From positions 124,001 to 188,000 of the forward strand of contig BPQB01000006.1 in assembly GCA_019973155.2 (NCBI GenBank): a stretch of DNA of 64,000 bases, in the 5' to 3' direction. The first letter of the stretch is position 1, and each line of letters begins with the position of its first letter. A program made the position numbers and the translations under genes. Source of the stretch: Phanerochaete sordida. Lineage: Eukaryota > Basidiomycota > Agaricomycetes > Polyporales > Phanerochaetaceae. Positions 32,684 through 44,082 of this stretch are shown one piece after another. Below the pieces are notes generated by a model. It was not told where the DNA came from, ran no database searches, and saw only the letters and a list, made by a program, of their open reading frames with translations.

Positions 32684-34663
32684 ATGTCGAAAAGACGGGT
32701 AGCGTACTACTATGACCGTATGCTCTCACTCGCTGCTCATCGTGTGTAACATGCTGATTCTGACCTCGCTAGCCGACGTCGGGGGTTTCACTTATGGCCT
32801 CGGACATCCCATGAAGCCACAGCGGATGAGGATAACCCACGAGCTGGTTTCAGTCTATGGCATGATGGACAAGATGCACGTCCTCGTAAGTGTTGGCCCG
32901 TCTGCCTCGGTCGCTGCTCACAACCCTTACGTGGCTAGAGAGCAAAACGCGCGAGTGCCGAAGATATGACCCGGTTCCACACCGACGAATACGTCCACTT
33001 TCTTTCGAGGGTCACGCCGGAGACAGCGGAGGATCTCACATACCATGGAACCCGATGTGCGTGGCCTCGCCGAGCTGTCCTGTGCAGAAATGCTGACTGT
33101 ATGCTGCCCGACCCAGTCCTGGTGGGCGATGATAACCCGGCATGGGACGGGCTGTTCGAATTCTGCTCGCTGTCTGCAGGCGGTTCTATGGGTGCGTGTG
33201 CCTATCTTTGATATCTATGCCCGTACTGACCGTCAACAGAGGCCGCCAGACGACTCACGTCTGGTGCAGCCGACATAGCAATCAACTGGGCTGGGGGCCT
33301 CCATCACGCGAAGAAGCGGGAAGCCTCGGGGTTCTGCTACGTCAATGACATCGTCCTCGGCATTCTGGAGCTTCTTCGGGCTTACCCAAGGGTGCTCTAC
33401 ATCGACATCGACTGCCACCACGGGGACGGCGTGGAAGAAGCCTTCTACACGACCGACCGCGTCATGACCTGCTCGTTTCACAAGTTCGGCGAGTACTTCC
33501 CCGGTACGGGCACGCAGGAGGACCGCGGGCGGGGCAAGGGCAAGGGCTACGCAATCAACATTCCGCTCAAGGACGGTATCACCGACGAGGCCTACAAGAG
33601 CGTCTTCGAGCCCGTCATCACGAAGATCAATGAGGTCTTCCGGCCGTCGGCGATCGTGTTACAATGCGGGGCGGACTCTCTTGCCGGCGACAAGCTCGGG
33701 TGTTTCAATGTCACGATGCGCGGGCACGCTAACTGTGTGCAGTTTGTGCGCAAGCTGAACATCCCTTTTATGCTCCTCGGCGGAGGTGGCTATACAGTCA
33801 AGAATGTTGCCCGGACGTGGGCGTTCGAGACGGCGTGCGCGCTCGGGATCGAGGACAGCATCGACCCGAACATGCCGTGGAACGAGTACTTCGAGTGGTT
33901 CGGACCGAGGTATCGATTGGAGGTGGTGAAGAACAACATGGAGGACCTGAACACTAAGGACGGGTCGCTGGATCGTGTCCGGTGCGTGCGATAACTATGC
34001 TCCGTGAAATGCAACTCTAAACAAGGCGCACAGGGAGACCGCACTAAAGCACCTATCTGAATTGCGCCCAGCGCCGTCCGTGGGCCTCCAGGATGTGCCT
34101 CGCGAGAGCGTAGGCGAGCATCTGGGATTTTCGTCGCAGGAGTTGCCCAGGACGGACGACCTGGACGAGCGGCTAGCGCGTACGTAAACGAGCTTCGCGT
34201 CGGCCTGTCCGCGCTAACCTTGCGTCTAGAGCATATGCGCTTCGTGCACCAGCTGCAGGAGCCCGCGGCCTCCGACGAGTCGGACGAGCCCGATTCAGAG
34301 TCCGACGGCTCGTCGTCGAGCAGGCGCATTAACCGCTCCTCGCGCCGCGGCCGCGCGGGCAAGCAGCGCATGAGCATCGTGACCAACCAGCCGCTCCAGA
34401 ACGGGCACGACGACTTTGGCTGCGGCTGGCACCCCGCGGAGGCGAGCGGCCTCGCGCGCTCGGCGACGGCGAAGCGGCGCTTCTTCCAGAGCGCGGCGCA
34501 CTGGGACGACAGGATGCAGAAGGTGCTCGTGTCGGGCGAGGGGCTGGCGATGCCCGGGGTGAGTGTCGCGGAGCTGATGGAGATGGGCGGGCGCGACGGC
34601 GAGCACGAGGGGTCGGAGGCGGACGAGGAGATGGACATCGACGACGACGAGGGCGAGAGCTGA
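32684..34663 (+). CDS. HOS2: Class I histone deacetylase, Hos2/Phd1 (HDAC3-like) type
   Basis: Seven exons: 32684-32717, 32773-32885, 32939-33056, 33117-33191, 33240-33981, 34034-34179 and 34230-34663, giving 553 residues. The catalytic domain starts [23 protein letters not shown]. It holds the charge-relay and zinc motifs [49 protein letters not shown] and [14 protein letters not shown], so all expected catalytic residues are present. [24 protein letters not shown] and the post-catalytic [16 protein letters not shown] favour the Hos2/Phd1 branch over Rpd3. The C-terminal extension is acidic and serine-rich ([27 protein letters not shown]). It would deacetylate histone tails in a Set3C-like nuclear complex (family knowledge). 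Two donors are GTGCGT, common in this window. Confidence 0.93.
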
Positions 34664-35819
34664 GTGTCCCCGCCGTCCTCTTATCTTTTTCTGACGGCAT
34701 TTTTTGTTGTATTCTATGGATCCTGTTGTACGACTACACTGCTACTCGCTCTGCCTATCCTGCTCACGCTGTATGGCCGGAACTTGCGTTGCCGTCGGTG
34801 CGCAGCGTAACTTGAGCGTGTAATATCGTCGGCTGCGGCTGTATTGCGGCCAATATTGTGGCGCGTGTAGCTATCGGCGGCCGCGATACAGAGGCAAAGA
34901 TTACAGACAATATTCCGGCAGTATTCGGCGCTTGGCGCGACGCGTCGTTGCACGCGCCTCGCTCGCACCTCGCAGCGCAGCTACGACTGACACTTGAACT
35001 TCACTTACGCCTGCTGATTCACTAGACGTATCTCACTGACGTCTAGATGCGCTCAAAGCCTGTCGTCTCTGGCGGTATGTCGTCCGACCTCCAATAGCAT
35101 CCAATTTCTCATCAGGCAACTTCGAAGTCGCCTCTACTTCCTCCACCTGCCCCTCATCGACATCATCGTCGTAGGCATCACACACGACGTATCACAGAAT
35201 ATCACCGTTCATTATTTCAGTCACATATGGGTGACCAAGGCAGTGAGCAACGCATTTATTGCTCATCCAGCCACGCTCAAGAGTCGAGCCTCCTGCAATT
35301 ACAAGATCGTCTCAGAGACGTACTTGCAGTAATTCGAGGTATTCGTGAGTAGGTCTGCCGGTCCATAAACCATTTCTCATCTCTCTGGCCTTTCTTGACG
35401 TGGTTTACCCAGCATTTAGACGAACCGTTGGCGGAGGCCGACGCGTCGCGCGCCTCACGTGCCCTAATAACCCACGGCCACGTGGCAGGGTGTTATCTGA
35501 ACCACTCTTATCGGTATTGTTCCTGGGAGAGGGCAGCCTCGACTTTGACTGGCTGCGACGAGGAGGGCCGAAATTTTTCGAGCCTGCTGTCACGCCGCCA
35601 CCACACCCACCAGCGAGATAACGAGGATAACATCGTCCGCCAGCGCCGAGGAGCAACCTTCGCCATCTGCCCATCACTTTTATAAGCGGAAAGAAGCCTC
35701 CCCGATGACTCCGTTCAACGACCCTGTCCTCAACGGCGACCCTGTTCCCGACGTCGACCCTCGACCGTCCGTCGCCGCGAGCTCCCGCGCACGCCGCCTC
35801 CGACGCACACCGCGGAGCC
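34664..35819. other. Intergenic between HOS2 and the permease gene
   Basis: No gene supported. The sequence near 34.80-34.92 kb has tracts such as AATATTGTGG and AATATTCCGG that could pair locally. The last 150 nt are C-rich leader sequence before the permease ATG. Confidence 0.5.
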
Positions 35820-37833
35820 ATGTCTGACGAGCACTCCATCACCAAGGACCAGCCCGCCGCGGTGGCCTCACCCTCGCTGCGCGGCGCCCCGCACACGAGT
35901 GGAGCCCGGGCGCGCCTTGGCCGTCTTGCAGAGAAGGTCACGACCCGCGAGGGCTGGTTCGGCGACTACAACTATGCGTGGCTCTGCACGCCGACGCTGC
36001 CATTCGCCGTCGGCGGGCGCAAGCGCAAGACGATGCCGCCGTTCTATGCCCTCGACTCGGACCTGCCGCTCCTCCTGGCGCTCGCGTGCGGCCTCCAGCA
36101 CGCCCTTGCGATGCTCGCAGGTCTCATCACGCCCCCGATCATCTTTGCGAGTGCGCTGAGCCTCGACGCGGAGACGTCGTCGTACATGATCTCGGCGTCG
36201 CTCATCGGTTGCGGTATGTCCGGCTGCCCCATGTTTCAATGGTTGTTTTCATGTCGTCATTACAGGCATCCTCAGCCTGGTGCAAATGTCGAGGCTGCAT
36301 CTGTTCAGAAACTACTACCTCGGCACTGGTCTGATCAGCGTCGTGGGCACGAGCTTTGCCACCCTCAGCACAGCGAACGCGGTACGTTCACCGTGGCATT
36401 CTCCGCCGTGTCTCCGCTCAACACAGGACAGATATTCGACGCGATGTACGCAGACGGAACCTGCGCCTCGACGACCGCAGCTGACGGGACTGTCACGCGC
36501 CTACCCTGCCCGGACGCGTATGGCATGGTGCTGGGCACGTCCATCATCTGCTCCTTCCTGGAAATCTTCATGTCATTCGTGCCTCCGCGGATTCTGCAGA
36601 AGATCTTCCCGCCAATGGTGACCGGTACTGTCATCCTGATGATTGGGGCCTCGCTTGTCGGTTCGTCAGGCATCCCAGACTGGGGCGGAGGCTCGAACAG
36701 CTGCATGAGCAGGCCCGCATCAGGCTTCTTTGCGCTTTGCCCGGACGTCTCTGCGCCGCGACCGCTCCCGTGGGGCTCGCCCGAATTCATAGGGCTCGGC
36801 TTCCTGTCCTTCGTCTCCATCATCTTCACCGAGCTGTTCGGCTCGCCGTTCCTCAAGAACATCTCCATCATCGTCGGCCTCGCCGTGGGCTGCATCGTCG
36901 CGGGCGCGGCAGGCTACATCGACGGGAGCTCCATCTCGAGCGCGCCGGCGATCACGTTCCTCTGGGTGCACCGCTTCAAGCTGCGCGTGTACGCGCCGGC
37001 GATCCTGCCCATGTTCGCGGTGTACGTCTCGCTCGCGATGGAGGCGATCGGCGACATCACGGCGTCCGCGGAGGTCTCGCGCGTGCCCGTCGACGGCGAG
37101 CAGTTCGACACGCGCATCCAGGGCGGCGTGCTCAGCGACGGCATCGGCGGCTTCCTCTCCGCGCTCTTCACCGTCACGCCGCTCTCGATCTTCGCGCAGA
37201 ACAACGGCGTCATCGCGATCACGCGCTGCGCGAACCGCACCGCGGGCCGCTTCTGCTGCATGTTCCTCATCCTCTTCGGTGTCCTGGGCAAGATTTCGGG
37301 TGTCTTCCTTGCCAGTGCGTACCGTGTCCGACCGCTTTTAGACGCGCTCGCTGACAACGTCTCGCCGTTGCAGTCCCGAATCCCGTGTTGGGCGGGGTGA
37401 CGACCTTCCTCTTCGCGTCCGTCGCGGTGTCCGGTATACGCGTGCTTTCGTACTGCCGCTTCACGCGCCGTGACCGCTTCGTCCTCGCCGCCGCGCTCTC
37501 GTTCGGTATCGGCGACCTTCTCGTGCCGACGATATTCACGCACCTGTTCGACGGCGTCAAGCACCCGAACAAGGGCCTGCAGGGGTTCTTCGACTCCATC
37601 ACGATAGTGCTCAGCACGCCTTGTACGTATATATGTCCTCCGTGTGGTGTGTTGCCGATGTTGACTATATTCCACCTCTAGTCCTTGTAGCGGGCATCGT
37701 CGCCGCGGTACTCAATCAGATACTGCCGCAGGAGGATAAGGAAGAGGAAGAGGAGGAGCTTGACACAGGGATCGAAGTCATTGATGTCGAGGCACATCAT
37801 ACTCAGCCCGAGAAGGAGAAACATGTGATTTAG
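35820..37833 (+). CDS. NCS2-family purine (xanthine/uric acid) permease
   Basis: Five exons: 35820-36213, 36266-36381, 36432-37314, 37374-37622 and 37682-37833, giving 597 residues with about 14 membrane spans. The sequence follows fungal UapA/UapC: GGRKRKTMPPFYALDSDLPLLLALACGLQHALAMLAG near the start, YYLGTGLISVVGTSFATLSTANAIF, CPDAYGMVLGTS, and the NCS2 signature FAQNNGVIAITRCANR in which Q, N and T contribute to substrate binding. The C-terminus is cytosolic and acidic (EDKEEEEEELDTG). UapA-type proteins are proton symporters for xanthine and urate in the plasma membrane. Specificity between xanthine, urate and uracil cannot be fixed here, though similarity is to the purine branch. Confidence 0.93.
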
Positions 37834-38163
37834 TAGCTTGAATCTCGTTCTTTTTGTATACTATCGTTCTATCATTTTGGGTATTTGTGAAGAGGTTTGT
37901 CGCGATATACATATCCGCTGCTTTCGCGCTCCCTGTCGCCGTCGCAGCTAGTCAGCTAAAGTTCATTAACACCGTAACAAGCCTGGATAAGAAGAGCTGT
38001 TTAACAGAGTAAGAAACTGGTATTGATCCCAGTAACAACCCGTGTCTGATGTGCGTAATCCGCGGAAGCGCTTCCCCCGCGCCGGACGCGAGGCTTCCAC
38101 ACGTTGTCTCCTCCCCTCATGCTTGCGCGCCAGCGCGCACACACAGCTATCTAACGACCCGCA
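37834..38163. other. Short intergenic spacer before VPS41
   Basis: About 330 nt. Holds the permease 3' flank (AT-rich near 37850-37880) and the VPS41 promoter. No further feature seen. Confidence 0.5.
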
Positions 38164-41100
38164 ATGAGCGAGAACGCGAACGGGCACGGCGGCGAGAAGG
38201 ACGCGCGTCTCGTGTCGGACAGCCCGGAGCAGATGAGCCTTGCGGACCACGAGGAGCGGGGCGAGCCCGACGAGGATGCGCAGGCGTCTGAGCAGAACGG
38301 AGACGCAGACGCGGACGGGAAGGGGAGGAATGAGGAGGATGAGAGTGAGAGTGAGAGTGTGGAAGAGGGCTCGAGTGAAGATGAAGAGGAGGATGAGGAG
38401 CAGGATGCAGAGGACGCGGGCGAGGACGCGCATCAGCCAACGGAGCATGGCGAGGCCCCGGCCGCCCACGTAGACGAGGATGACGGGGACGAGGAAGACG
38501 ATGATGATGGCGAGTACGATGAAGATGACGACGAGGAACCTGCGCTCAAGTACGAACGCCTGGGAGGCTCCGTACACGACCTCCTCGTAAGGGACTCAGC
38601 GTCCACTCTGGCGTACTCTCATCAGCGACTGGTCCGTCTACCATCTCTAACTTGCACTGCTGCTACTTAAATATTGGGCCCAGGCATTGGGAACCCATGC
38701 CGGGATCGTCCACATCCTGGATATGCACGGCGAACGCACCAAGTCCGTGAAGCCCCACTCTGCCAGCATCTTGGACATGTCGCTAGACGAGACCGGCGAT
38801 TTCATTGCCACCGCGTCCATGGACGGTGAGTTGCCTGCGTGAGCCCCGGGCCTAGGTCTCACATGACAAGCATAGGACAGGTCGTCATCTACTCGCTCTC
38901 CACGCCCGAGGTCTACTCGTTCGATAAGAAGCGGCCCATGCGGACTATATCTCTCGAACCCGACTTCGCAAAGCGCAGCACACGCGCTTTTGTCTGCGGT
39001 GGCATGTCTGGCAATCTCACGCTGCACGAGAAGGGGTGGCTAGGCTACAAGGAGACTGTTCTCCACAGCGGCGAAGGGCCGATTTGGCAGGCGCGATGGA
39101 GAGGCCGACTGATTGCATGGGCAAACGACCTAGTATGTCACCTCAAGCACCCCCGAGTTATTCGCTCATTGTGTATCTGCTGCAGGGTGTCAAGATCTAC
39201 GACACCGTGTCGCAAATGCGGATCATATTCATCGACCGACCTGCCGACAGTCCGCGTGCAGACCTGTTCAAGTGTACGCTTCACTGGCAGGACGACTCGA
39301 CACTGCTCATTGCGTGGGCAGAGCAGATCAAGGTCTGCCGCATCCGTGCACGGCAAAGATCCAACGTGAACTCCTCCGCCAACCTTCCTCCGCTTGTCGT
39401 GGAAATCACGGCCGTCTTCCAGCTCGACTGCATGATATCCGGCATCGTCCCACACCTCATGCCCGAGAACACAGACCCACATACCTACCACGCCGCGCCG
39501 ACCAATTCGACCAAGTCGCAGCAGCCGACGCTCACCGCATTCCTCATCCTCGCCTATACCCCACCCGACACATCCCTCCTATCAGGGAACGAAACCGCGC
39601 TGTCCCGCGCAGAGCAAGCGCGCAAGGCCGCAGAACGTCCGGAGCTGCGCATCATCTCGCGTGCAGGCGAAGAGCTCGCGAACGACGCGCTGAGCATCAC
39701 GAGCTACGAGCGCTGGGGCTGCAACGACTACGTGCTGATCGAGGTGCCCGCCGCCACGACGGGGCAGGCGGGGAGCTACGTCGTGATGAGCCCGAAGGAC
39801 GTCGTGTTCGTGAAACCGCGCGACTGGCGGGACCATGTCGCGTGGCTCGTCGAGCGCAAGCGGTACGAGGAGGCGCTGGACGAGATCGAGAAACACAGCA
39901 AAGAGTGCGACGAGGACGAAAAGCACGAGGGCATCAATGCTGTGTCCATCGGAGAGCGGTACATTGAACATCTTGTTGGCGAAAGTCAGTGGGTTACATC
40001 TACTCGAAATGGTACCTTTGCTGATGCTCAGTATAGGCGAGTTCGTAAAAGCGGCTCGGCTGTGCCCAAAGGTCTGCAGGCACGACACGAAGCGGTGGGA
40101 AGACTGGATATTTGTCTTTGCCCAGAAACACCAGCTACAGGCCATCATCCCCTACGTACCGACCGAGAAGCCAACACTTGGACATCTCGTGTACGAGATG
40201 GTGCTCGCATATTTCCTGTCACACGACCGTCAGGTAATATCATCTTTACTTGAGCAATGATGTGCTGTCGCTAAACGACCCTCGTAGATGCTGTTGAAGA
40301 CGATTCAGAGCTGGCCGACCGGTATCTATGATATTTCTGCCGTCATCGTCGCTGTCCAAGCAGAGCTCGATCGCGCTCCCTCAACTTCGACTTCGCCATC
40401 CAGTCTTGCTACGCCAGACACCGTTATTCTCATGGAGTGTCTTGCTGAGCTGTACACCATGAACCGTCAGCCAGGCAAGGCGCTTCCGTACTTCCTGCGT
40501 CTGAGGCGCCCGAACGTCTTCGACCTCATCCGCGAGCACAACCTCTTCACCGCTGTCCAAGACCAGGCACTACTCCTTGTGGAGTTCGATTTCGAGCTGA
40601 TGGAGAAGCGCCGTAAGGCTGGAGAAGAGGCCGACCCGAATGACAGCGCTGCTATCAGGCTGTTAGTTGACCATATACATTCTATACCGGTCAGTGGAGC
40701 TATCATGCGCCCGTTGTTGTTCAAGCCGATTGACTAGTTCAACCAGATTGGAAGGGTGGTGCAGCAGCTGCAAGCGAAAGACTTTTACCTATACCTCTAT
40801 CTGGACGCCCTGTTCGCTAAGGACCCACACCTGACCTCAGACTTCGCTGACACTCAGGTGGGTCCTTCGTGACGTCGATACGTGAGAAGGTGCCTGACGA
40901 GTGCCAAACAGGTCAAACTATACGCCGAGTATGCCCCCAAGAAGCTCATCGACTTCCTCCGGTCGAGCAATTACTACAACTTCGAGCGGGTGCGCAGTGC
41001 GGCTTTCTGTCTGACAGCCGTCAATCTGACATGCGTTTCCGATAGGCTTACAAAGTCTGTGAAGACCGGGACCTCGTACCAGAAATGGTGTTCCTGCTCG

Positions 41101-41955
41101 GCCGCGTGGGCGATAATAGGAGGGCCCTGAATTTGATCATTGAGAGGCTCGGCGACGTCAACAGGGTACGTCAGCAATGACTCACAGAGATCCGAATAGC
41201 TGAACGCTTGTCATCGTAGGCCATCGACTTCGCTAAAGAGCAGCACGACGACGACCTCTGGGAAGACTTGCTTCGATACTCCGAGACTCGCCCGCGTACG
41301 TTTGTTGTGTGCAAGGCTCTTCGTGCTCTGACATTTGTCCCTGTAGCGTTCATCCGCGGCTTGCTAGAGAATGTCGGTGCTGAGATCAACCCGATCCGTA
41401 TCATCCGCAGGATCAAGAACGGCTTGGAGATCCCTGGTCTGAAGGGTGCCCTGATCAAGATTCTCCACGACTTCAACCTGCAGGTTTCTCTGCTCGAAGG
41501 ATGCCAGGACATCTCGAACGGCGACTCCGCAGATCTTGCTCAGCGATTGCACAAGAATCAGACAGCGGGCTTCTTCCTTAGCGGTAAGTGATCTTGACAG
41601 CTGGCCCCGAGTATTAGCTGAGATTATGGGTGTCAGGCAAACAAACGTGCCCAGTGTGTGGCGATCCCCTTATCGAAAGTCACCAGTCCCTGCTGCTGCT
41701 CTTCTTGTGCCGGCATGTCGTGCATGCGCGCTGCCTAGGGAAGAGCGAATCTCTGCCTCAGCACACCGAGGTGGGTCATAGCCTTGGCGGACGAGCGGGC
41801 ATCGGTGGAAAGATTGCTCTGTAAGCGCAAATCCTTGATAGTATTTGTCCATGACAGTGTGCTCACACCGATGCAGAACTGCGCTCGTGCGAGCTCGACT
41901 CGACTGCCGCTGTCCGGTCTGCCAGAAGCGAGGGGAAGGCATACGACGGACTTGA
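38164..41955 (+). CDS. VPS41: Vps41, HOPS tethering complex subunit
   Basis: Thirteen exons reconstructed, starting 38164-38586 and ending 41877-41955, about 1,039 residues. An extremely acidic N-terminal tail (about 110 residues of D, E and S) precedes WD-like beta-propeller repeats (LGTHAGIVHILDMHG, SILDMSLDETGDFIATASMDG, IWQARWRGRLIAWANDLGVKIYD). A clathrin-heavy-chain-type helical repeat region follows (WIFVFAQKHQLQAIIPYVPTEK, FYLYLYLDALFAKDPHL, KLIDFLRSSNYYNFERAYKVCEDRDL, EMVFLLGRVGDNRRALNLIIERL). A RING-H2-like end carries CPVCGDPL, LCRHVVHARC and CRCPVCQK. The order is characteristic of Vps41. HOPS drives Rab7/Ypt7-dependent fusion at vacuoles. The donor near 41301 is ambiguous by one codon. 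Confidence 0.95.
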
Positions 41956-42756
41956 TGATGCCAGGCGCCGATACCCATGGATCCATGTTCGTGTTTGATG
42001 ACCCATGTCGTTGGATAGGAAACCGAGATACCACACCGTCATGAAGCTCATACGCCCTCCACGTCTACGGACGGTCTTGTCTGGATTACGTAGGGTGCAT
42101 ACGGTTAGCAAGCACCGCATACCAAAATGCTTCAAGCAGTGCTCCGCGCGCTCGAGCGACTGAGCACGCGTTCTCCGTTCGTTGGAACATATATATCATG
42201 TCTGGCAGTGGTCATTGCATCTGGAGCGGCGCTGTACGCGCGCGTATACTGAGAACAAGGTATGCCTTTCTTGGCTGTGAGTGCTCAGTCCCTAGAGAGG
42301 AGATATTGTCTTCGCCCACCCGTCACCTGTATTCTGGCTGACGCCATTGCAGATACACCATGCTTGGTATTCTGTTCCTTTCAAGCCTTCGTCGCGTCAT
42401 CCGCTGCCGTACTATGAGGCAGCCTCACCCATGACGCCTTAATCCGGGGTTCTGTGCCGTGCGGCAGCGAGGCTTCCCCGCATAGCCCCGCATACCAATC
42501 CGCTACCAGATCCTCGAACCTTCTGGAGCCGTTTACCGGTGTTCTGCATTTCTGCGAACACAGCGAGCACAGCCTCGCGCCCGAGTCCGCCATCGCATGT
42601 GTGCGCGTCGTTCACAGATCCACTCGTGCACGACTGTATCCTTTTCGGGTCGCTATGGTACGACTAGGGCCTGCTGCGGTGGTACCAGGCCCTATGGTCC
42701 TCCAGAATGCTGTGTACCTCCGAGACCAACGTGGACGCATCCGGTGGGCGAGAGAT
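41956..42756. other. Intergenic
   Basis: No gene supported. An inverted repeat AGGGCCTG / CAGGCCCT with a 12-nt spacer lies at about 42667-42694, roughly 65 nt upstream of the TATA box of the first micro-gene, and may be a dimeric factor site. Confidence 0.45.
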
Positions 42757-42766
42757 GTATAAAAGG
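42757..42766 (+). promoter_or_regulatory. TATA box of micro-gene B
   Basis: GTATAAAAGG, a near-consensus TATA element, 96-105 nt before the ATG at 42862. The following leader is C/T-rich (CTCCTTTCTTCCACC). Confidence 0.7.
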
Positions 42767-42861
42767 CTCGCTGGGCATGTAGTGCTCGTTCTCCTTTCTT
42801 CCACCTCTACTGCCACACACGAGCGGGATACTGTCACCCACACCCCGCGTATTCTGCAGAG

Positions 42862-43211
42862 ATGAATTCGATTTCTCCTGCCTTCGTTGTTCCCATTTAC
42901 CCCAATGCATTCCCATATGTACGTCAGTCTCCACTGTCCTGTAGACGTCTGCTGACAGCTGACTCCTAGGCTTTCGCACCATGCTACGCACCTGCGCACG
43001 TCTACGAGCTGTACGTTCTTGACGTCCAAGACAGTGTCACTTCTGATCACAAATGCCGTCAAGTCCGCCTCCCTGGATGGTGGACGCGCGCCCTCCGCGA
43101 CGGGCCGCGTTTGCTCCAGCGATGGTCTATCCAACACCTATGCTGATGTACCCGGCCGCATCTGCCGCACCAGGCGTCCCATGGCCGTGCTGGTCTATTA
43201 TAAAGACCTGA
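42862..43211 (+). CDS. Proline/tyrosine-rich micro-protein (copy B)
   Basis: Three exons, 42862-42918, 42970-43010 and 43064-43211, give 81 residues: MNSISPAFVVPIYPNAFPY, then AFAPCYAPAHVYEL, then a third exon with RRAAFAPAMVYPTPMLMYPA and the end WPCWSIIKT. Introns of 51 and 53 nt have GTACGT donors and are in phase 0 and phase 2. A strong TATA box precedes it. No signal peptide or classic membrane segment is present; composition is P, A, Y, V and M rich. It resembles copy A at 51741 in length, intron count and phases, promoter form and the C-terminal pattern AFAPAMVYPTP / AYSPALIYPAP followed by W-x-x-W. I know no named family. Too short for routine ORF calling. Confidence 0.6.
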
Positions 43212-43308
43212 ACCAGACTCGTGGTGCGTTCCTCTGTGATACTACGCGTATCAAAACTGGATGTTGACATCCGATGGATCAGGAGCCGTTTGGTCCCTGT
43301 GTCTGCTT

Positions 43309-43889
43309 TACTTTATGATCGTTACTCGCCTACATACCCATCGATCTGGTGAAGATACGCTGTGCATTCATACCCGCTGTCCTTGTATCAATAGCCACTC
43401 TTATCCCCTTTGTTGTGTCGTCCATACCCCTTCACATTTGCATCGTTGTCGCTGCTTTTCTCGAACGCAAGATGTTATACCGCGAAACATACTTGGCAGG
43501 AAGTATATCGAAACCTCAGCGTGCTCAGATGTCTACATGGAGGCGGTAGCTCGAAGTGGCAGATACTTCTTAAATATTGTCAAAACCACGAGGCAGGAGC
43601 TCATAATCTGAATTCGCCTACAAGGGGGTCTCAGAGAAAAGCATACAGCGACTAGCATATCACGGTCACTCACAATAGAAGAACCTCCTGCTCTCAATCC
43701 CGAGAACGCTCTTGTGGCTCGGAGCAGGGTATTCTTTTTGCAGCTGGTCGCGGAGAATGTCATCATAATTTGCATCACCGTGCTCTTTGAATGCGTCTGC
43801 ACGGCCATCAGTACTCGAGCCGATATTGACAGAATGAGAATACGACAGACCGCTGAAACGCTTCTGGCGATATGTTTCTATAGATACTA
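43309..43889 (+). CDS. Possible small or partial membrane protein
   Basis: A plus-strand frame at about 43309-43549 reads YIPIDLVKIRCAFIPAVLVSI followed by further hydrophobic residues to IVVAAFLERKMLYRETYLAG, one long or two short membrane spans. A second frame at about 43680-43889 reads NPENALVARSRVFFLQLVAENV and continues hydrophobic to a stop. A donor GTATAT near 43501 and acceptor TAG at 43676-43678 would join them in phase, leaving a 178-nt intron. No start codon could be placed: a TGA precedes the first frame and no upstream exon was found. It may be the 3' part of a decayed membrane-protein gene. Family unknown. Confidence 0.35.
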
Positions 43890-44082
43890 ATCAGTACCAG
43901 TTCGCTCGAGGATATAAGTAGCATATCACCTTCGCGCAACCGACGGCCTCCGACTGTACTCCAGTACTCTCGATCGATTTCCTCTGGAAATGTAGGGGCG
44001 ACCAGACGTTGACTATTGGGTACCTGATGAGCATGAAGAGAGAACGATAGCGCACCTGATTTCAAGGCCCGTGTCTTTTCGA

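Noticed and set aside
35405..35941. Minus-strand 178-codon frame upstream of the permease
   Set aside because: It overlaps the permease first exon and promoter, has no protein-like content, and no promoter or introns could be assigned.
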